Shown: positions 49,201 to 55,371, counted from the stretch's first letter. The stretch is 64,000 nucleotides of DNA from Hybos culiciformis (GCA_964007475.1 OZ023275.1:32245619-32309618), one strand, 5' to 3'. The notes: a model not told the origin generated them from the letters alone. Translations and numbers: made by a program.

Positions 49201-52200
49201 CATAACATTAGGCCATTTAATAACTAATAAAGGCATAAAAACAGACCCAACTAAACTTTTTGCAGTCAAAAATTATCCACAACCCCAAAATGCTGATGAA
49301 ATAAAACGTTTTGTAGCATTCTGCAATTATTACAGAAAATTTATACCAAACTTTGCAGCCATAGCAAAACCTTTAAACGATCTAACAAAAAAGAAATCAA
49401 TATTTAATTGGAATGAAAATTGTACAAATGTATTTTCAAATTTAAAAAATAAATTAATTAACCCCCCCATTTTACAATATCCAGATTATTCCAAACTTTT
49501 TATAATCACAACAGACGCTTCACAATCCGTCTTCGGAGCAGTCTTATCTCAAGGAGAAATTGGTCAAGATTTACCAATAAGCTATGCCAGTAAAACATTA
49601 AACTCTGCAGAACTAAACAAACCAATAATAGAAAAAGAATTGCTTTCTATTCACTGGGCAATCAATTTTTTTAGAAACTATGTATATGGCAGAAAATTCA
49701 TCGTCGTAACAGATCACAGACCTTTAGTAGGATTATTTACGCACAAAAACCCTTCATCTAAAATGACGCGTATTAGACTAGATCTCAGTGACTACGATTT
49801 TGATATAGTATACAAACAAGGAAAAATGAATACAAACGCAGACGCTTTATCAAGAATACATTTAAACTCCGACATTTTAAAATCTATGATCCCAATAACG
49901 CCAGAAAAAGATATTAACGTGATAACCAGACAAATAACTAGGTCACTAGAACAAGCTAAAAACCCTATAAATAAAAATCTACACATTTGGCACAGTATCT
50001 CAATTAACGATATAAAAAGAATTCCGAAAGTAAACTTCATAGAAACTTCAACTGGTACAACAGAAATAACATTCAATAATAATTATAAAATATATTTTAA
50101 TAAAAAGAAAATTAATATAAAATCAATTTTAAATAAAATGAAACTCCTATTAGCTCAAAATAAAATTTTCACAGTCGCGATAAATGATAATGATACCTTA
50201 TTTAACCACATTAACATTCAAGAATTTAAAAACATATTTAATCAACTACAAGAAAAAGATAATTCGAAAAATAAATTAAAAATAATTTTATTTAAAGCTC
50301 CTATCGAAATAACAGATCAAAATTTAATAAAACAATTAATAAAAGACAATCATAGTAACAATATAAGTGGACACATCGGTGTTAGGAAAATGATAATAAA
50401 ACTTAGACAAAAAATACATATGGAAAAACATGCATAAAATGATTAAAAATTACGTGAAAAATTGCAACGAATGTATTAAATCAAAACAAGTTAGAAACAT
50501 TAAAGAACCATTACAAATTACTGACACTCCAAATAGACCTTTCGAAACCATACAAGTCGATACAGTAGGCCCTTTTAAAATTTGTAATAATTATAGATAT
50601 ATACTCACAGTTCAATGCGAATTAACTAAATACATAGAAGCATTTCCTATAGAAACTAAAGATGCTATTACAATAGCAAAAATTTTAACAGAAAATATCA
50701 TATTAAGATATAGAAATATAAAAAATATCAAAACTAATTTAGGAACAGAATTTGTAAACGAACTATTTATTAACATTTGTAAAACTTTTAATATTAATCA
50801 CCAAAAATCAACACCTTATCACCATCAAACATTAGGTTCAGTAGAAAGAAATCACAGAGTACTAAACGAATATTTTTTAACATGTAATCATAGCAACAAT
50901 TGGGTTGAATTAATCCCATTTTTCTTATTTTCCTATAATACTACACCTCACTCAGACACTCATTATGCGCCATTTGAATTAATTTTTGCAAACGCACCTG
51001 AATTACCGACAAATATTACACTTAAAAATAATGAACCACTAAATTTCATAAACTATGATAACTATTTAAACGAATTAAATTTAAAATTATCTTGTGCACT
51101 AAAATCAGCTAGAGAAGAATTAATTAAATATAAAGTAGCTAGAAATGAAAAATACAATCTTAATATTAATCCTGCGAATTTGAAAGTAAATGATATGGTA
51201 ATGATAAAAAATTTTAATAGAAAGAAATTAGATTATCCTTTTCAAGGACCTTATAGAATCGTCGAAAGAGACGGAGTAAATTCAATAATAGAAATAAATA
51301 ATAAATTAAAGAAAATTCATAATAACAACTTAAAAAAGATGTAGAATTTAAAATTAAAAAATTTTCTTCCTTTTTTTTACAAAAAATTTATAAAATTTTT
51401 TTTCTCCCAAAGGGAAAGGATGTAGTGATATTATTATCACTAACGATAAAATCAAACTAAATTTATAAAAATTTTAATTATTTTTTTAACCCAAAAATTT
51501 ATATTTTAAAATAAGAATTACTGTAAATTATAATTAATTTGATTGGGCAACCAATCATAGTAGGATATAGTAAACTATTTCATATTACATAAGAGAATTA
51601 ATTATATAAACTAAATTGTATATAATATTTATATATAGAATATAAGAAATTTAGTACATAAGATTTTGTATAAATAAGATTGAATTTGGAAAATTAAATC
51701 AGATTAATATCAAATCTCAACTTTTATTAAACGGCTTCCCTGAGCTATACAATACAGGTAAGATAGCTTTCCGAGCTACATAATACGGATAACCGGCTGA
51801 ATACAGCCAAAACGAAAGCGCGTCCCGCTCTAATAGGACAAACCGGCTGAATACAGCCTAGACAATAGGATCTCTATAATGACATGCTTGTGGTCATTAT
51901 AGATTAGGGAACTCAATAGGCCTTAGATGTCTTGGACAACACAGATGTCCATCCCAAGATCCATTATAATAAATAATTAAATATAAATAAAGAAAGCTAA
52001 TCTACTTTCCTTTACAATTGGGCTTCATATAATACGAATATATATTCAAATAATACAGGAATATGTATAAAACGTTTAATGATTCATCAAAATTTCGGCA
52101 ACAATAAAGTTACCATAATCTACCATCATTAATCGAAATTCGGAAATTTAATTACCAAAAAAAAATCAATATACTTAATGTTTCGTTTATGCAATTTTAT

Positions 52201-54126
52201 GTTTTTAATAAAATAAAAAAAACAAATCTAAAGGATAAAAAAAAAGAAAAAGAAAAAAAAAAGAATAATGACAGTAATTTATTATATTACACTGTGAATT
52301 CCATAACATAAAATTGTGTTTTTATTTTTTATAATTTTCTTCAAAATCAAAACTATTTTAAATACCTGAATATTTTTTGAAACATATGTTTTTGAGCTGT
52401 AAGTCCTAAAATTTTGTTTTTTTTTTGCGCAAAAGAAAATTAATTAGAATTCTAATTTACAACATAAATATAATATAAAATAAATTAACAAATTTTTTAA
52501 AAATTAAATTAAATTAATAGAAAATACAATTAAGGTCACAGAATGTACATCACCTAGTTCTAGAATTTAAGATTTAGAAGCATATATTTTCTGTTTGTCT
52601 TTTTACCAAGAGTCTACGGCTAGGCGGTGCTATAAGTACTTAGATTATTTCATGTTTCTATTGATCTATCTTGCAAAAAGCGGAAAAATTATTTAAAATC
52701 AATTTCGATTTTATTACTCAGTTTATTTTGAATAAAGTTTACAAAAAGGCCAAAATAGGTCTAAATTTAATTGATTTTTGGTAAAAAAAAAACTTTTGAA
52801 AAATATTTTATAATTGATTAGAAATCTCAATTTATTTTTTTTTATTATACCTTAGGTACCTAAAAACATTTTTTTCTTTCTTTTTAATTTAGTTCCATTT
52901 TTATCTGATTTTTTTATTCAGGTAGATTTTTGTATTTTCTGAATTTGCAGAGAATCAGTAAGAATTAAGGATACGCTACTAGGAAGATTTTTTAGCATAC
53001 CTTGTTCACACATTTTTGAGTGAACTTTTTGTTCATTGATGAAATTTCGTGTGTGAATATTCATGTATGAAAGTGCTGTCCACACATAATTTTGATTTAG
53101 AATAATCGTGAATGAAATTTGATGTAAAAAAATATTAGTTGCCCAATTATTAAATATGTAAAATATTTATATAAACTTACATATTAAATTAATTATGGTA
53201 AATAAAAAAGATCTTCAAGTTGCTGTGGCTGGATATTTTTTTCTGTCATACAATTTTTTAATTTTGAAGTATTATTTTGAATTTGAATAATGCATATTAT
53301 TAATACAATTTTAAAATTAAATTTACAGAAAAGTAATTTTAAAATCGTATTGAAAAAAAAGAAATGCGCAAACATTTTTTTTTTTCTTCAAAATTTAAGC
53401 TTAAAATTATAAATAACTATGTTATTAAACCCGTGAAAAACCCCAATTTTATATAAATGTTCATATACATGGCGAATATTTCCGCTCATGTAGCGGAAAT
53501 ATTCATGTTCGTTTAGGGATGACGAATAATCACTTTTTTAAACGAATATTGTGTCCACACATGCGTCATGTCTAAGCGAATAACGAAATTTCATGTTCGT
53601 TCACGCATGTGTGGAGGCTCCTTTAGAAGTAAAATAAAAATAAAAAAATCTCAATATTTTTCAAGAAATATTTTTAAAATGAAAGTAGGTAAAACTTGAA
53701 AATAAATATGAAAATATGAAGGATTAACTTTTAATTATTTTAGCCGACAGTATCACAACTTCACAGTTCTAATCTACACTTTTTGTAGTTTTTTTTGCAT
53801 TCAGGTTCAATTACCTGGGTTTATGGAATATTTCTTCAAAAATTGTTTTGCGATAGTAGCTTGGACCAAAGCATAAGAATTTGAGAATGACGTTAAAGAT
53901 TAATAGTTTTTTCTTACCTCAAATTATCTAAGTTAATAGGAATTTCATTAAAAACGGCTGGTTTTTCGATAAATTCTGGGTGCAAGAAATATCTCACTAT
54001 CAATAGAAGCGCTGGAGCAATCGCTGGTGAAAATAATTGAAATAACAATTTAATTTTATTATTCCATTGAATTTTCCAATTTTTCCACATCAACAATCGA
54101 AATTTATCCCAATTGGATGTGCCCAT
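13082..54126 (-). CDS. ABCA3-like: ABCA-subfamily full ABC transporter (ABCA3-like), 15 exons
   Basis: A membrane ATPase with two transmembrane/nucleotide-binding halves. ABCA proteins move lipids or other amphipathic substrates; the substrate here is unknown. The exons are joined by GT-AG introns in compatible phases from ATG at 54126 to TAA at 13082, giving about 1,704 residues, the usual ABCA3 size. NBD1 (about residues 525-740): Walker [11 protein letters not shown]-loop PQHN, signature [10 protein letters not shown], Walker [12 protein letters not shown], His loop [14 protein letters not shown]2 (about 1340-1560): [48 protein letters not shown]1 is in exon 1, a large extracellular loop in exon 2, the [15 protein letters not shown] segment in exon 3. 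Exon 10 has a net one-base loss, so the assembled gene is frameshifted. The family call is very sure; ABCA3-like is by domain order and length. A tandem paralogue starts at 4629. Confidence 0.93.
13365..13475 (-). CDS. ABCA3-like: ABCA gene exon 14
   Basis: 111 bp; acceptor ttttttaag, donor gtaagt, phase 2 on both sides. It reads [19 protein letters not shown], which matches the place of the FI-x-x-FPGA segment in the C-terminal regulatory domain of ABCA proteins. Confidence 0.85.
13553..13960. repeat. 147-bp minisatellite forming the tail of a CR1-like element
   Basis: Nearly three copies of a 147-bp unit (start ACCAAATCACTAGGTGGGA). On the minus strand they directly follow the 3' end of the retroelement. 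Part of the unit (TTAATGTTTCGTTTATGCAA) also occurs at 3255 and 52170. Confidence 0.8.
13960..15180 (-). pseudogene. CR1/Jockey-type non-LTR retrotransposon fragment
   Basis: In intron 13 of the ABCA gene. 15158-14940 reads [38 protein letters not shown] (RT motifs 0-2), then jumps by deletion to [18 protein letters not shown] and breaks before the FADD motif. 14520-14000 reads [33 protein letters not shown] and SRMWNALP, the C-terminal region of CR1-like elements. The start is missing, with internal deletions and frameshifts. Confidence 0.8.
15181..15864. other. Intron remainder, no feature recognised
   Basis: AT-rich intron 13 sequence between the retroelement fragment and exon 13. Confidence 0.5.
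15865..15930 (-). CDS. ABCA3-like: ABCA gene exon 13 (small)
   Basis: 66 bp; acceptor gataatag, donor gtaagt, phase 2 on both sides. It reads [17 protein letters not shown]. It is short and poorly conserved, but the splice sites and phase fit exons 12 and 14. Confidence 0.75.
16041..16125. repeat. Short tandem duplication in intron 12
   Basis: TGTACTACATATTAAAGAAA is repeated after about 48 bp. Confidence 0.75.
16241..16885 (-). CDS. ABCA3-like: ABCA gene exon 12 (NBD2)
   Basis: 645 bp; acceptor tttcag, donor gtgagt. It contains the whole NBD2 core: Walker A GVNGAGKT near residues 1375-1382, [14 protein letters not shown], signature YSGGN near 1474-1478, Walker [12 protein letters not shown] near 1497, and [11 protein letters not shown]. 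All catalytic positions are intact. Confidence 0.93.
16994..17176 (-). CDS. ABCA3-like: ABCA gene exon 11 (linker into NBD2)
   Basis: 183 bp; acceptor ctttatag, donor gtaagt. It encodes an acidic linker ([14 protein letters not shown]) and the start of NBD2 ([19 protein letters not shown]). Confidence 0.9.
17233..17610 (-). CDS. ABCA3-like: ABCA gene exon 10 (frameshifted)
   Basis: 378 bp; acceptor ttttag, donor gtaagg. The first part reads in frame through [14 protein letters not shown] and the Cys-rich loop to [13 protein letters not shown]. The last about 45 bp read in another frame as [16 protein letters not shown], which is what the family has there and is the frame that joins exon 11. 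A net loss of one base (or gain of two) near 17275-17290 is needed. It is either a real lesion or a consensus error in a T-rich run. Confidence 0.85.
17679..17835. mobile_element. Small terminal-inverted-repeat element
   Basis: AAAATGTACCCCCCC (17679-17693) is matched by GGGGGGGTACATTTT (17821-17835), with a G homopolymer of about 20 at the right end. 157 bp in intron 9. Confidence 0.6.
17864..18172. repeat. Array of GCGGCCTTATTTC hairpins
   Basis: At least ten occurrences of GCGGYCTTATTTC or its complement in alternating orientation around TTTTCAAAATG cores, so the block can fold into serial stem-loops about 35-40 bp long. It lies in intron 9 next to the gap. Confidence 0.85.
18290..18489. 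other. Assembly gap (200 N)
   Basis: Exactly 200 N, probably a scaffold join of fixed size, in intron 9 of the ABCA gene beside the hairpin array. Confidence 0.99.
18562..18687 (-). CDS. ABCA3-like: ABCA gene exon 9 (TM helices)
   Basis: 126 bp; acceptor tttatag, donor gtttga (weak). The reading is hydrophobic, with [11 protein letters not shown] as in other ABCA proteins. It joins exon 10 in phase across an intron that contains the assembly gap, so no exon needs to be hidden in the gap. Confidence 0.88.
18757..19091 (-). CDS. ABCA3-like: ABCA gene exon 8
   Basis: 335 bp; acceptor ttcttttag, donor gtaaaa; phase 2 to phase 1. It encodes the end of the second loop and helices with [16 protein letters not shown], the second-half equivalent of the exon 3 motif. 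Confidence 0.9.
19681..19770 (+). ncRNA. 5S rRNA / tRNA-like segment (SINE-head-like)
   Basis: TAGCTCAGTGG (19685-19695) fits a tRNA A box. GGTTAAGCAACG (19721-19732) and ACTTAGATGGGTGACC (19748-19763) fit the box A and box C of the 5S rRNA internal promoter at near-normal spacing. Not a complete 5S gene. It is followed by a long A-rich tract, as in a 5S-derived SINE. Whether it is transcribed is unknown. Confidence 0.6.
19770..20023. repeat. Low-complexity A-rich tract with single C
   Basis: Runs of A broken by single C (CAAAAAA, CAACAAA). The open frames over it are artefacts of composition. Confidence 0.9.
20629..21189 (+). pseudogene. ORF1 (gag-like) of the LOA-type element
   Basis: Arg/Glu-rich reading with [20 protein letters not shown] and [11 protein letters not shown], like the N-terminal part of gag in this group. 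The frame then breaks; a second gag piece ([18 protein letters not shown]) is seen at about 21285-21430. No first ATG was chosen with confidence. Confidence 0.6.
21819..22020 (+). pseudogene. Endonuclease start of ORF2, truncated
   Basis: [20 protein letters not shown], then after a [16 protein letters not shown]: the N-terminus of an APE-type endonuclease. The sequence jumps at about 22020 to the region just before RT, so most of the nuclease is missing. Confidence 0.7.
22196..23122 (+). pseudogene. Reverse transcriptase of the LOA-type element
   Basis: 308-codon open piece: [61 protein letters not shown] (catalytic YADD), [14 protein letters not shown]. All core RT motifs are intact in this piece; it then continues through frameshifts and stops ([17 protein letters not shown] near 23245). 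Confidence 0.85.
23391..24032. repeat. 321-bp tandem duplication inside the retroelement
   Basis: Two copies (about 23391-23711 and 23712-24032) with only one or two differences. It duplicates the thumb/connection part of ORF2 ([20 protein letters not shown] to [13 protein letters not shown]). Confidence 0.85.
24080..24430 (+). pseudogene. RNase H domain of the LOA-type element
   Basis: [19 protein letters not shown], then in a second frame [26 protein letters not shown] and [13 protein letters not shown]. These match the Asp-Glu-Asp-His/Asp pattern of RNase H1. A frameshift near 24150 separates the first Asp from the rest. Confidence 0.75.
24873..24896 (+). repeat. CCTAA tail of the retroelement
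   Basis: Four tandem CCTAA units end the element; the fifth partial unit overlaps the target duplication. CCTAA is the complement of the insect telomere repeat TTAGG. Confidence 0.9.
24925..25447 (-). CDS. ABCA3-like: ABCA gene exon 7 (second-half TM start and loop)
   Basis: 523 bp; acceptor cgttttag, donor gtaaac. It opens the second half with [19 protein letters not shown] and a helix, then the second extracellular loop. The LOA-type retroelement's target duplication ends only 17 bp from the donor. Confidence 0.9.
25509..25818 (-). CDS. ABCA3-like: ABCA gene exon 6 (end of NBD1)
   Basis: 310 bp; acceptor ctttttag. It encodes the NBD1 regulatory tail with [17 protein letters not shown], a hallmark of the family. 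I took donor gtaata; gttaaa 17 codons later is also possible and in the same phase, which would lengthen the exon by 51 bp. Confidence 0.87.
25875..26857 (-). CDS. ABCA3-like: ABCA gene exon 5 (NBD1)
   Basis: 983 bp; acceptor ctgcttag, donor gttaat (weak, but the frame and family alignment fit). Starts at about residue 421. It holds the [10 protein letters not shown] segment, then NBD1: Walker A GHNGAGKT near residues 554-561, Q-loop Gln near 601, LSGGM near 653, Walker B DEP near 677, His-loop His near 709. Confidence 0.93.
27430..28790. repeat. Repeats of GAATGAAATCGGACGAACTT split by a hAT MITE
   Basis: Units of about 110 bp (CGCTGGGTAGGATCAATCAA, TTTTTTGTTACAAAATTT, TTTACCAAATTTGAATG) occur three times before and at least three times after the nested MITE. 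The array ends in GATCGGCTGAGCGGTTTAGG and CAGACAAACAGACAAA. Confidence 0.75.
27679..28370. mobile_element. hAT-type MITE with 8-bp target duplication
   Basis: Ends TAGGGAATGCA / TGCATTCCCTA, flanked by gtccgccc on both sides (27671-27678, 28371-28378). 692 bp, non-coding, with TTCCGGAATTCCGG palindromes near the left end. Confidence 0.85.
30025..30319 (-). CDS. ABCA3-like: ABCA gene exon 4 (TM helices)
   Basis: 295 bp, phase 0 to phase 1; acceptor ttttttag, donor gtaagg. Hydrophobic helices with [20 protein letters not shown] and [15 protein letters not shown]. Confidence 0.9.
30389..30532 (-). CDS. ABCA3-like: ABCA gene exon 3
   Basis: 144 bp, exactly 48 codons, phase 0 on both sides; acceptor tattatag, donor gtataa (weak). 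It encodes [15 protein letters not shown] followed by [10 protein letters not shown], a signature segment of ABCA transporters linking the loop to the helical bundle. Confidence 0.9.
31016..31628 (-). CDS. ABCA3-like: ABCA gene exon 2 (first extracellular loop)
   Basis: 613 bp between acceptor ctttcag and donor gttagt. It joins exon 1 in phase (AG+A gives Arg), then reads [14 protein letters not shown]. It encodes the long luminal/extracellular loop, with Asn-rich stretches, and ends in a helix near [14 protein letters not shown]. The preceding intron 1 is 22.3 kb and full of transposons. Confidence 0.9.
32372..32710 (+). CDS. THAP-domain ORF of P-like element
   Basis: 112 codons starting [12 protein letters not shown]2CH zinc finger: CCIPGC, then TCFKFP, KWLHAIP and VCILHF (C-x2-H). 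It is the DNA-binding end of a P-type transposase. The frame ends at TGA, and the continuation of the transposase (32720-32820, [20 protein letters not shown]) is in another frame, so this copy could make only a DNA-binding peptide, which in P elements can act as a repressor. That role is inference. Confidence 0.8.
   Translation: MVRKCCIPGCNTNLNPSGNGKTDNQRTCFKFPREENLIEKWLHAIPAKQPINVANAGVCILHFLPEMVKTFIIGNEKILLKKPHLLDGAIPSIFSHLPSYLSRKIPEPKNTK
32788..33336 (+). pseudogene. P-like transposase middle region, open frame
   Basis: About 180 codons without a good ATG at its start. Reads [18 protein letters not shown], then a helical stretch, ending [17 protein letters not shown]. This resembles the segment of THAP9/P transposases before the catalytic core. 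It stops where the internal deletion joins the 3' end. Confidence 0.65.
33496..34340. repeat. Older repeat hosting the P-like insertion (copy at 8220-9022)
   Basis: See 8220-9022. It continues directly from the P-like flank and ends near CATTCAATACATA. Non-coding. Confidence 0.75.
34341..35162. other. Intron 1 sequence, nothing recognised
   Basis: AT-rich. No open frame with family resemblance and no clear repeat. Confidence 0.5.
35163..35409 (-). pseudogene. Second, distinct THAP-domain fragment with a small intron
   Basis: Minus strand. ATG at 35409 gives [12 protein letters not shown], a gtaaaa donor at 35372, a tttacag acceptor at 35323, then [36 protein letters not shown] and [10 protein letters not shown]-x-LGC, the TF-x-LPK core and RKWVTAI fit a THAP domain, but it lacks the final C-x2-H and is unlike the P-like copies nearby. 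Probably the 5' end of another P-type element or a THAP gene copy. Confidence 0.6.
36020..36345. repeat. GC-rich dispersed repeat, second locus
   Basis: Same family as 4895-5157 and 39225-39632 (CCAAACTCCCAAAACTGAAA, AAAGTTTTCATACG, TTGCCC). Diverged. Confidence 0.7.
36651..37370. mobile_element. Foldback element with about 290-bp inverted arms
   Basis: 36651-36941 is the inverse of 37086-37370 (start TTACCTGGAAAGTTTTCC, inner end CGTACGAG.GCTGCAAAGTG). The spacer is about 145 bp and ATT-rich. The mirrored open frames in the two arms are a by-product of the symmetry. Confidence 0.85.
37371..39047. other. Intron 1, decayed repeat fragments only
   Basis: AT-rich. 38300-38760 is a more GC-rich repeat remnant related to the edge of the array at 9335 (GGTTGGAAGAGGCGGCTGTC). 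Three copies of TTATTTCTCGAAAATATATT-like units lie at 38790-38870. No gene. Confidence 0.5.
39048..39209. repeat. Dispersed repeat, copy of 1621-1778
   Basis: Near-identical to 1621-1778, same orientation. Confidence 0.75.
39225..39632. repeat. GC-rich repeat in palindromic form with a tandem centre
   Basis: Third copy of the GC-rich family. Here 39332-39450 is mirrored by about 39515-39632 (GATACGGCCCCC ... GGGGGCCGTATC), and the centre is a short tandem array of ACCAACCACCAG. Confidence 0.8.
40191..41478 (+). pseudogene. Gypsy 1 gag, frameshifted
   Basis: ATG at 40191 gives a Lys/Asn-rich helical gag with [19 protein letters not shown] and KRILNNNFM. From about 40970 it becomes an AAT-repeat-encoded Asn tract. 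The open frame drifts after about 41170; the authentic C-terminus ([22 protein letters not shown]) continues in another frame to TAA at 41478, so the microsatellite has shifted the frame. Confidence 0.75.
41686..42533 (-). mobile_element. hAT element remnant with 8-bp target duplication
   Basis: Ends CAGGCCCGGTTCAAGCT and the inverse of CAGGGCCGGTCCAGCT; ggcacact flanks both sides (41678-41685, 42534-42541). 848 bp inside the Gypsy 1 protease. On the minus strand it keeps the end of a hAT transposase. Confidence 0.9.
41977..42180 (-). pseudogene. hAT transposase C-terminal dimerisation fragment
   Basis: Minus strand reads [40 protein letters not shown] and ends in TAA at 41977. This matches the conserved hATC dimerisation motif near the C-terminus of hAT transposases. 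The rest is deleted. Confidence 0.85.
44188..44463 (+). other. GC-rich segment with open frames on both strands
   Basis: Open on + (44188-44463) and on - (44387-44178). Neither reading resembles a family I know. Part of the 5.4-kb insertion. Confidence 0.2.
45248..45442 (-). pseudogene. Unidentified gene fragment inside the insertion
   Basis: Minus strand reads [39 protein letters not shown] and [18 protein letters not shown] to TAA at 45248. Composition is like a normal globular protein and unlike its AT-rich surroundings. A TAG lies just upstream in frame. The family is not recognised; it could be a captured host exon or the end of an element-encoded protein. Confidence 0.35.
48090..48262. 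repeat. 73-bp tandem repeat
   Basis: A little over two copies of a unit with GGGCACCATAATGCAATAAC and CCGCCTCAAGATTTCATATT. The start phrase TTTCATATTATGTTTTACCT also occurs at 44067. Confidence 0.8.
49208..50437 (+). pseudogene. Gypsy 1 RT end, RNase H and integrase zinc region
   Basis: Resumes after the insertion with [13 protein letters not shown] and [20 protein letters not shown]. RNase [44 protein letters not shown]. The integrase leader ([14 protein letters not shown]) runs into a one-base frameshift near 50420. About 1 base is also off at the 43777/49208 join. Confidence 0.85.
50424..51344 (+). pseudogene. Gypsy 1 integrase, second catalytic Asp lost
   Basis: Reads CNECIKSKQ (zinc CxxC), [12 protein letters not shown] (first Asp), IKTNLGTEF (the second catalytic Asp is Asn here), [14 protein letters not shown] (Glu) and [12 protein letters not shown] (GPY/F module). 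The frame is open to 51344 but cannot be active as written. Confidence 0.88.
51421..52016 (+). repeat. 3' LTR of Gypsy 1
   Basis: 596 bp, starts TGTAGTGATATTATTATCAC and ends CTTTACA, so TGTA/TACA ends. The polypurine tract AAAGGGAAAGGA (51409-51420) abuts it directly. A related LTR in antisense lies at 62056-62712. Confidence 0.88.
53015..53620. mobile_element. 0.6-kb MITE-like insertion in one duplicate only
   Basis: Absent from the other duplicate at about 4105. The ends share GTGAAC/GTTCAC and AAATTTCGTG/CGAAATTTCATG in inverse. A centre palindrome ATATTTCCGC.CATGTAGCGGAAATAT lies at 53475-53510. Confidence 0.6.
53918..54126 (-). CDS. ABCA3-like: ABCA gene exon 1 (start codon, TM1)
   Basis: 209 bp. 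The start is the ATG of MGTSNWDKF; the frame is also open a few codons upstream, but only through a TTG. It encodes the [14 protein letters not shown] amphipathic start typical of ABCA proteins and the first membrane helix. The donor is gtaaga (AG at the exon end) and the exon ends in phase 2. Near-identical to exon 1 of the paralogue except for a cluster of changes in the helix. Confidence 0.92.
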
Positions 54127-54362
54127 TTTTCGGTGCAAAGTCCAGAAATCCAGTGCTTAAAATATTTCAACGGCGGAGAATGAGAAAAAAACGAGTGACA
54201 ATTTTATGTTTCAATAAACACACGAGGAGAAATAAAATATAATCAATGATGAAATATAATTTGAAGGAAAAATCTAATTATTTTTTCTATGATTGCTCTT
54301 ACAGAAATTTTTTTTTTTTGAAAATCAGCCTATTCGGCCTATTCTAAATATTTTTACAATTA

Positions 54363-55167
54363 GGCTTAGTATGCTGACACAAAAAAAGTAGTACGCTGTG
54401 GAAAAAAATGAGATTTTTCATATAAATTTTTGCTGCTGAAAAATGTTTGAAAAATATTTTTTTTAGTTTTTGCTTGTAGTACGCTGATAAAAAAAAAAAA
54501 ATTGTTTACTGGGTGACAAAAAATCTATTTTGCAGCTGCTTTTTTGCAAATATTTTTAGACCCAGGAAGATAAATGATTGCAAAAACTTGACATTACAAA
54601 AAAAAGTTTGTTTGATTTGTTTATTATTGGGTTAGAATAATAAAAAATTAATAAAAATAATCAGATGCTTGTGTCAAATAGTTGTCAAAATTTATCAAAC
54701 ATTTTCAAGATATTTTTCAGTGATATTTTTTGCAACCTTTCTTTTTTCACAGCGTACTAACGTGCGGGTTATACTTGCTGAAAAAAAAAATCATGATTAT
54801 GATTTTTTTGAATGTATGTGTGAAATTTTTATGAGTCAAAAATCATACTGGCTTTGATTTTAATCTTGATTTTTTTCTGTCACTGTACCAATAAAATACA
54901 ATTGTTTACAATATTCTCATTCAAATTCAAATCCCGTAATAACAAACCGCTTTTATTATTGTTGTTTGCGCTTTCAAGAGTTTACTTTTTTCTTTGGCAG
55001 CCAAAAAATTTTCTTTTGACAGAAAAAAATCAACCCTCTGATTTTTTTTTAAGCATGATTTTTCATCATGATTATTTCTTGATTTTTTTTTTTACACAAA
55101 ATTTCACACATACATTCAAATCATGATTATGATTTTTTTCTCAGCAAGTGTAACCCACAAGTAAGCC
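54363..55167. mobile_element. MITE with TTA duplication and a natural empty site
   Basis: Starts GGCTTAGTATGCTG and ends AAGTAAGCC, flanked by TTA (54360-54362, 55168-55170). The duplicate block reads straight through (ACAATTAGAACACAAATTT at 4871-4889) with one TTA, which shows the insertion happened after the duplication or was lost cleanly there. Harbinger-like by the TTA. Confidence 0.82.
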
Positions 55168-55371
55168 TTAGAACACAAATTTATTTTTTAATGTTTTATA
55201 TCATGTTCAAACATAAAATTAAAACTAGAATTTTTTTTGAATTCAGAAAACCCTCAACTGAGGTCCCAGAACTCTGGTCAGGGGGCATTATAGAACATTT
55301 TGATATTTATGATTTCATAGCTACATAATATCATAAGTTTCACAAACACACACAAAGTTAGTTTTGATAAT

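Larger units (their letters stand above)
43778..49207. mobile_element. 5.4-kb insertion of unknown class in the Gypsy 1 RT
   Basis: Ends TGTTA ... TAACA, flanked by TTAG on both sides (43774-43777, 49208-49211), as an LTR-type element would be, but no LTR pair is found. Inside: a GC-rich segment with stem GATCTCAACC/GGTTGAGATC (44100-44570), a short protein-like fragment (45248-45442), an imperfect inverted repeat (45901-45936 with 46240-46277), 73-bp tandem repeats (48090-48262) and a U5-like pyrimidine-rich end (48930-49200). Confidence 0.55.
40191..52016 (+). mobile_element. Gypsy-type LTR retrotransposon 1, decayed, no 5' LTR
   Basis: Order gag, protease, RT, RNase H, integrase, polypurine tract, 3' LTR. 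No 5' LTR is found upstream of gag (39640-40190 does not match the 3' LTR). It is interrupted by a hAT (41686-42533) and a 5.4-kb insertion (43778-49207). No envelope frame lies between integrase and LTR. Same orientation as the P-like copy, antisense to the ABCA gene in intron 1. Confidence 0.88.
52021..54362. repeat. Segmental duplication block around ABCA exon 1
   Basis: Partner of 3101-4880. The left edge of homology lies within 5 bp of the Gypsy 1 LTR end. The block carries an extra insertion at about 53015-53620. Confidence 0.92.

Noticed and set aside
51345..51408. Envelope gene of Gypsy 1
   Set aside because: Only 64 bp separate the integrase stop from the polypurine tract; there is no room for one.
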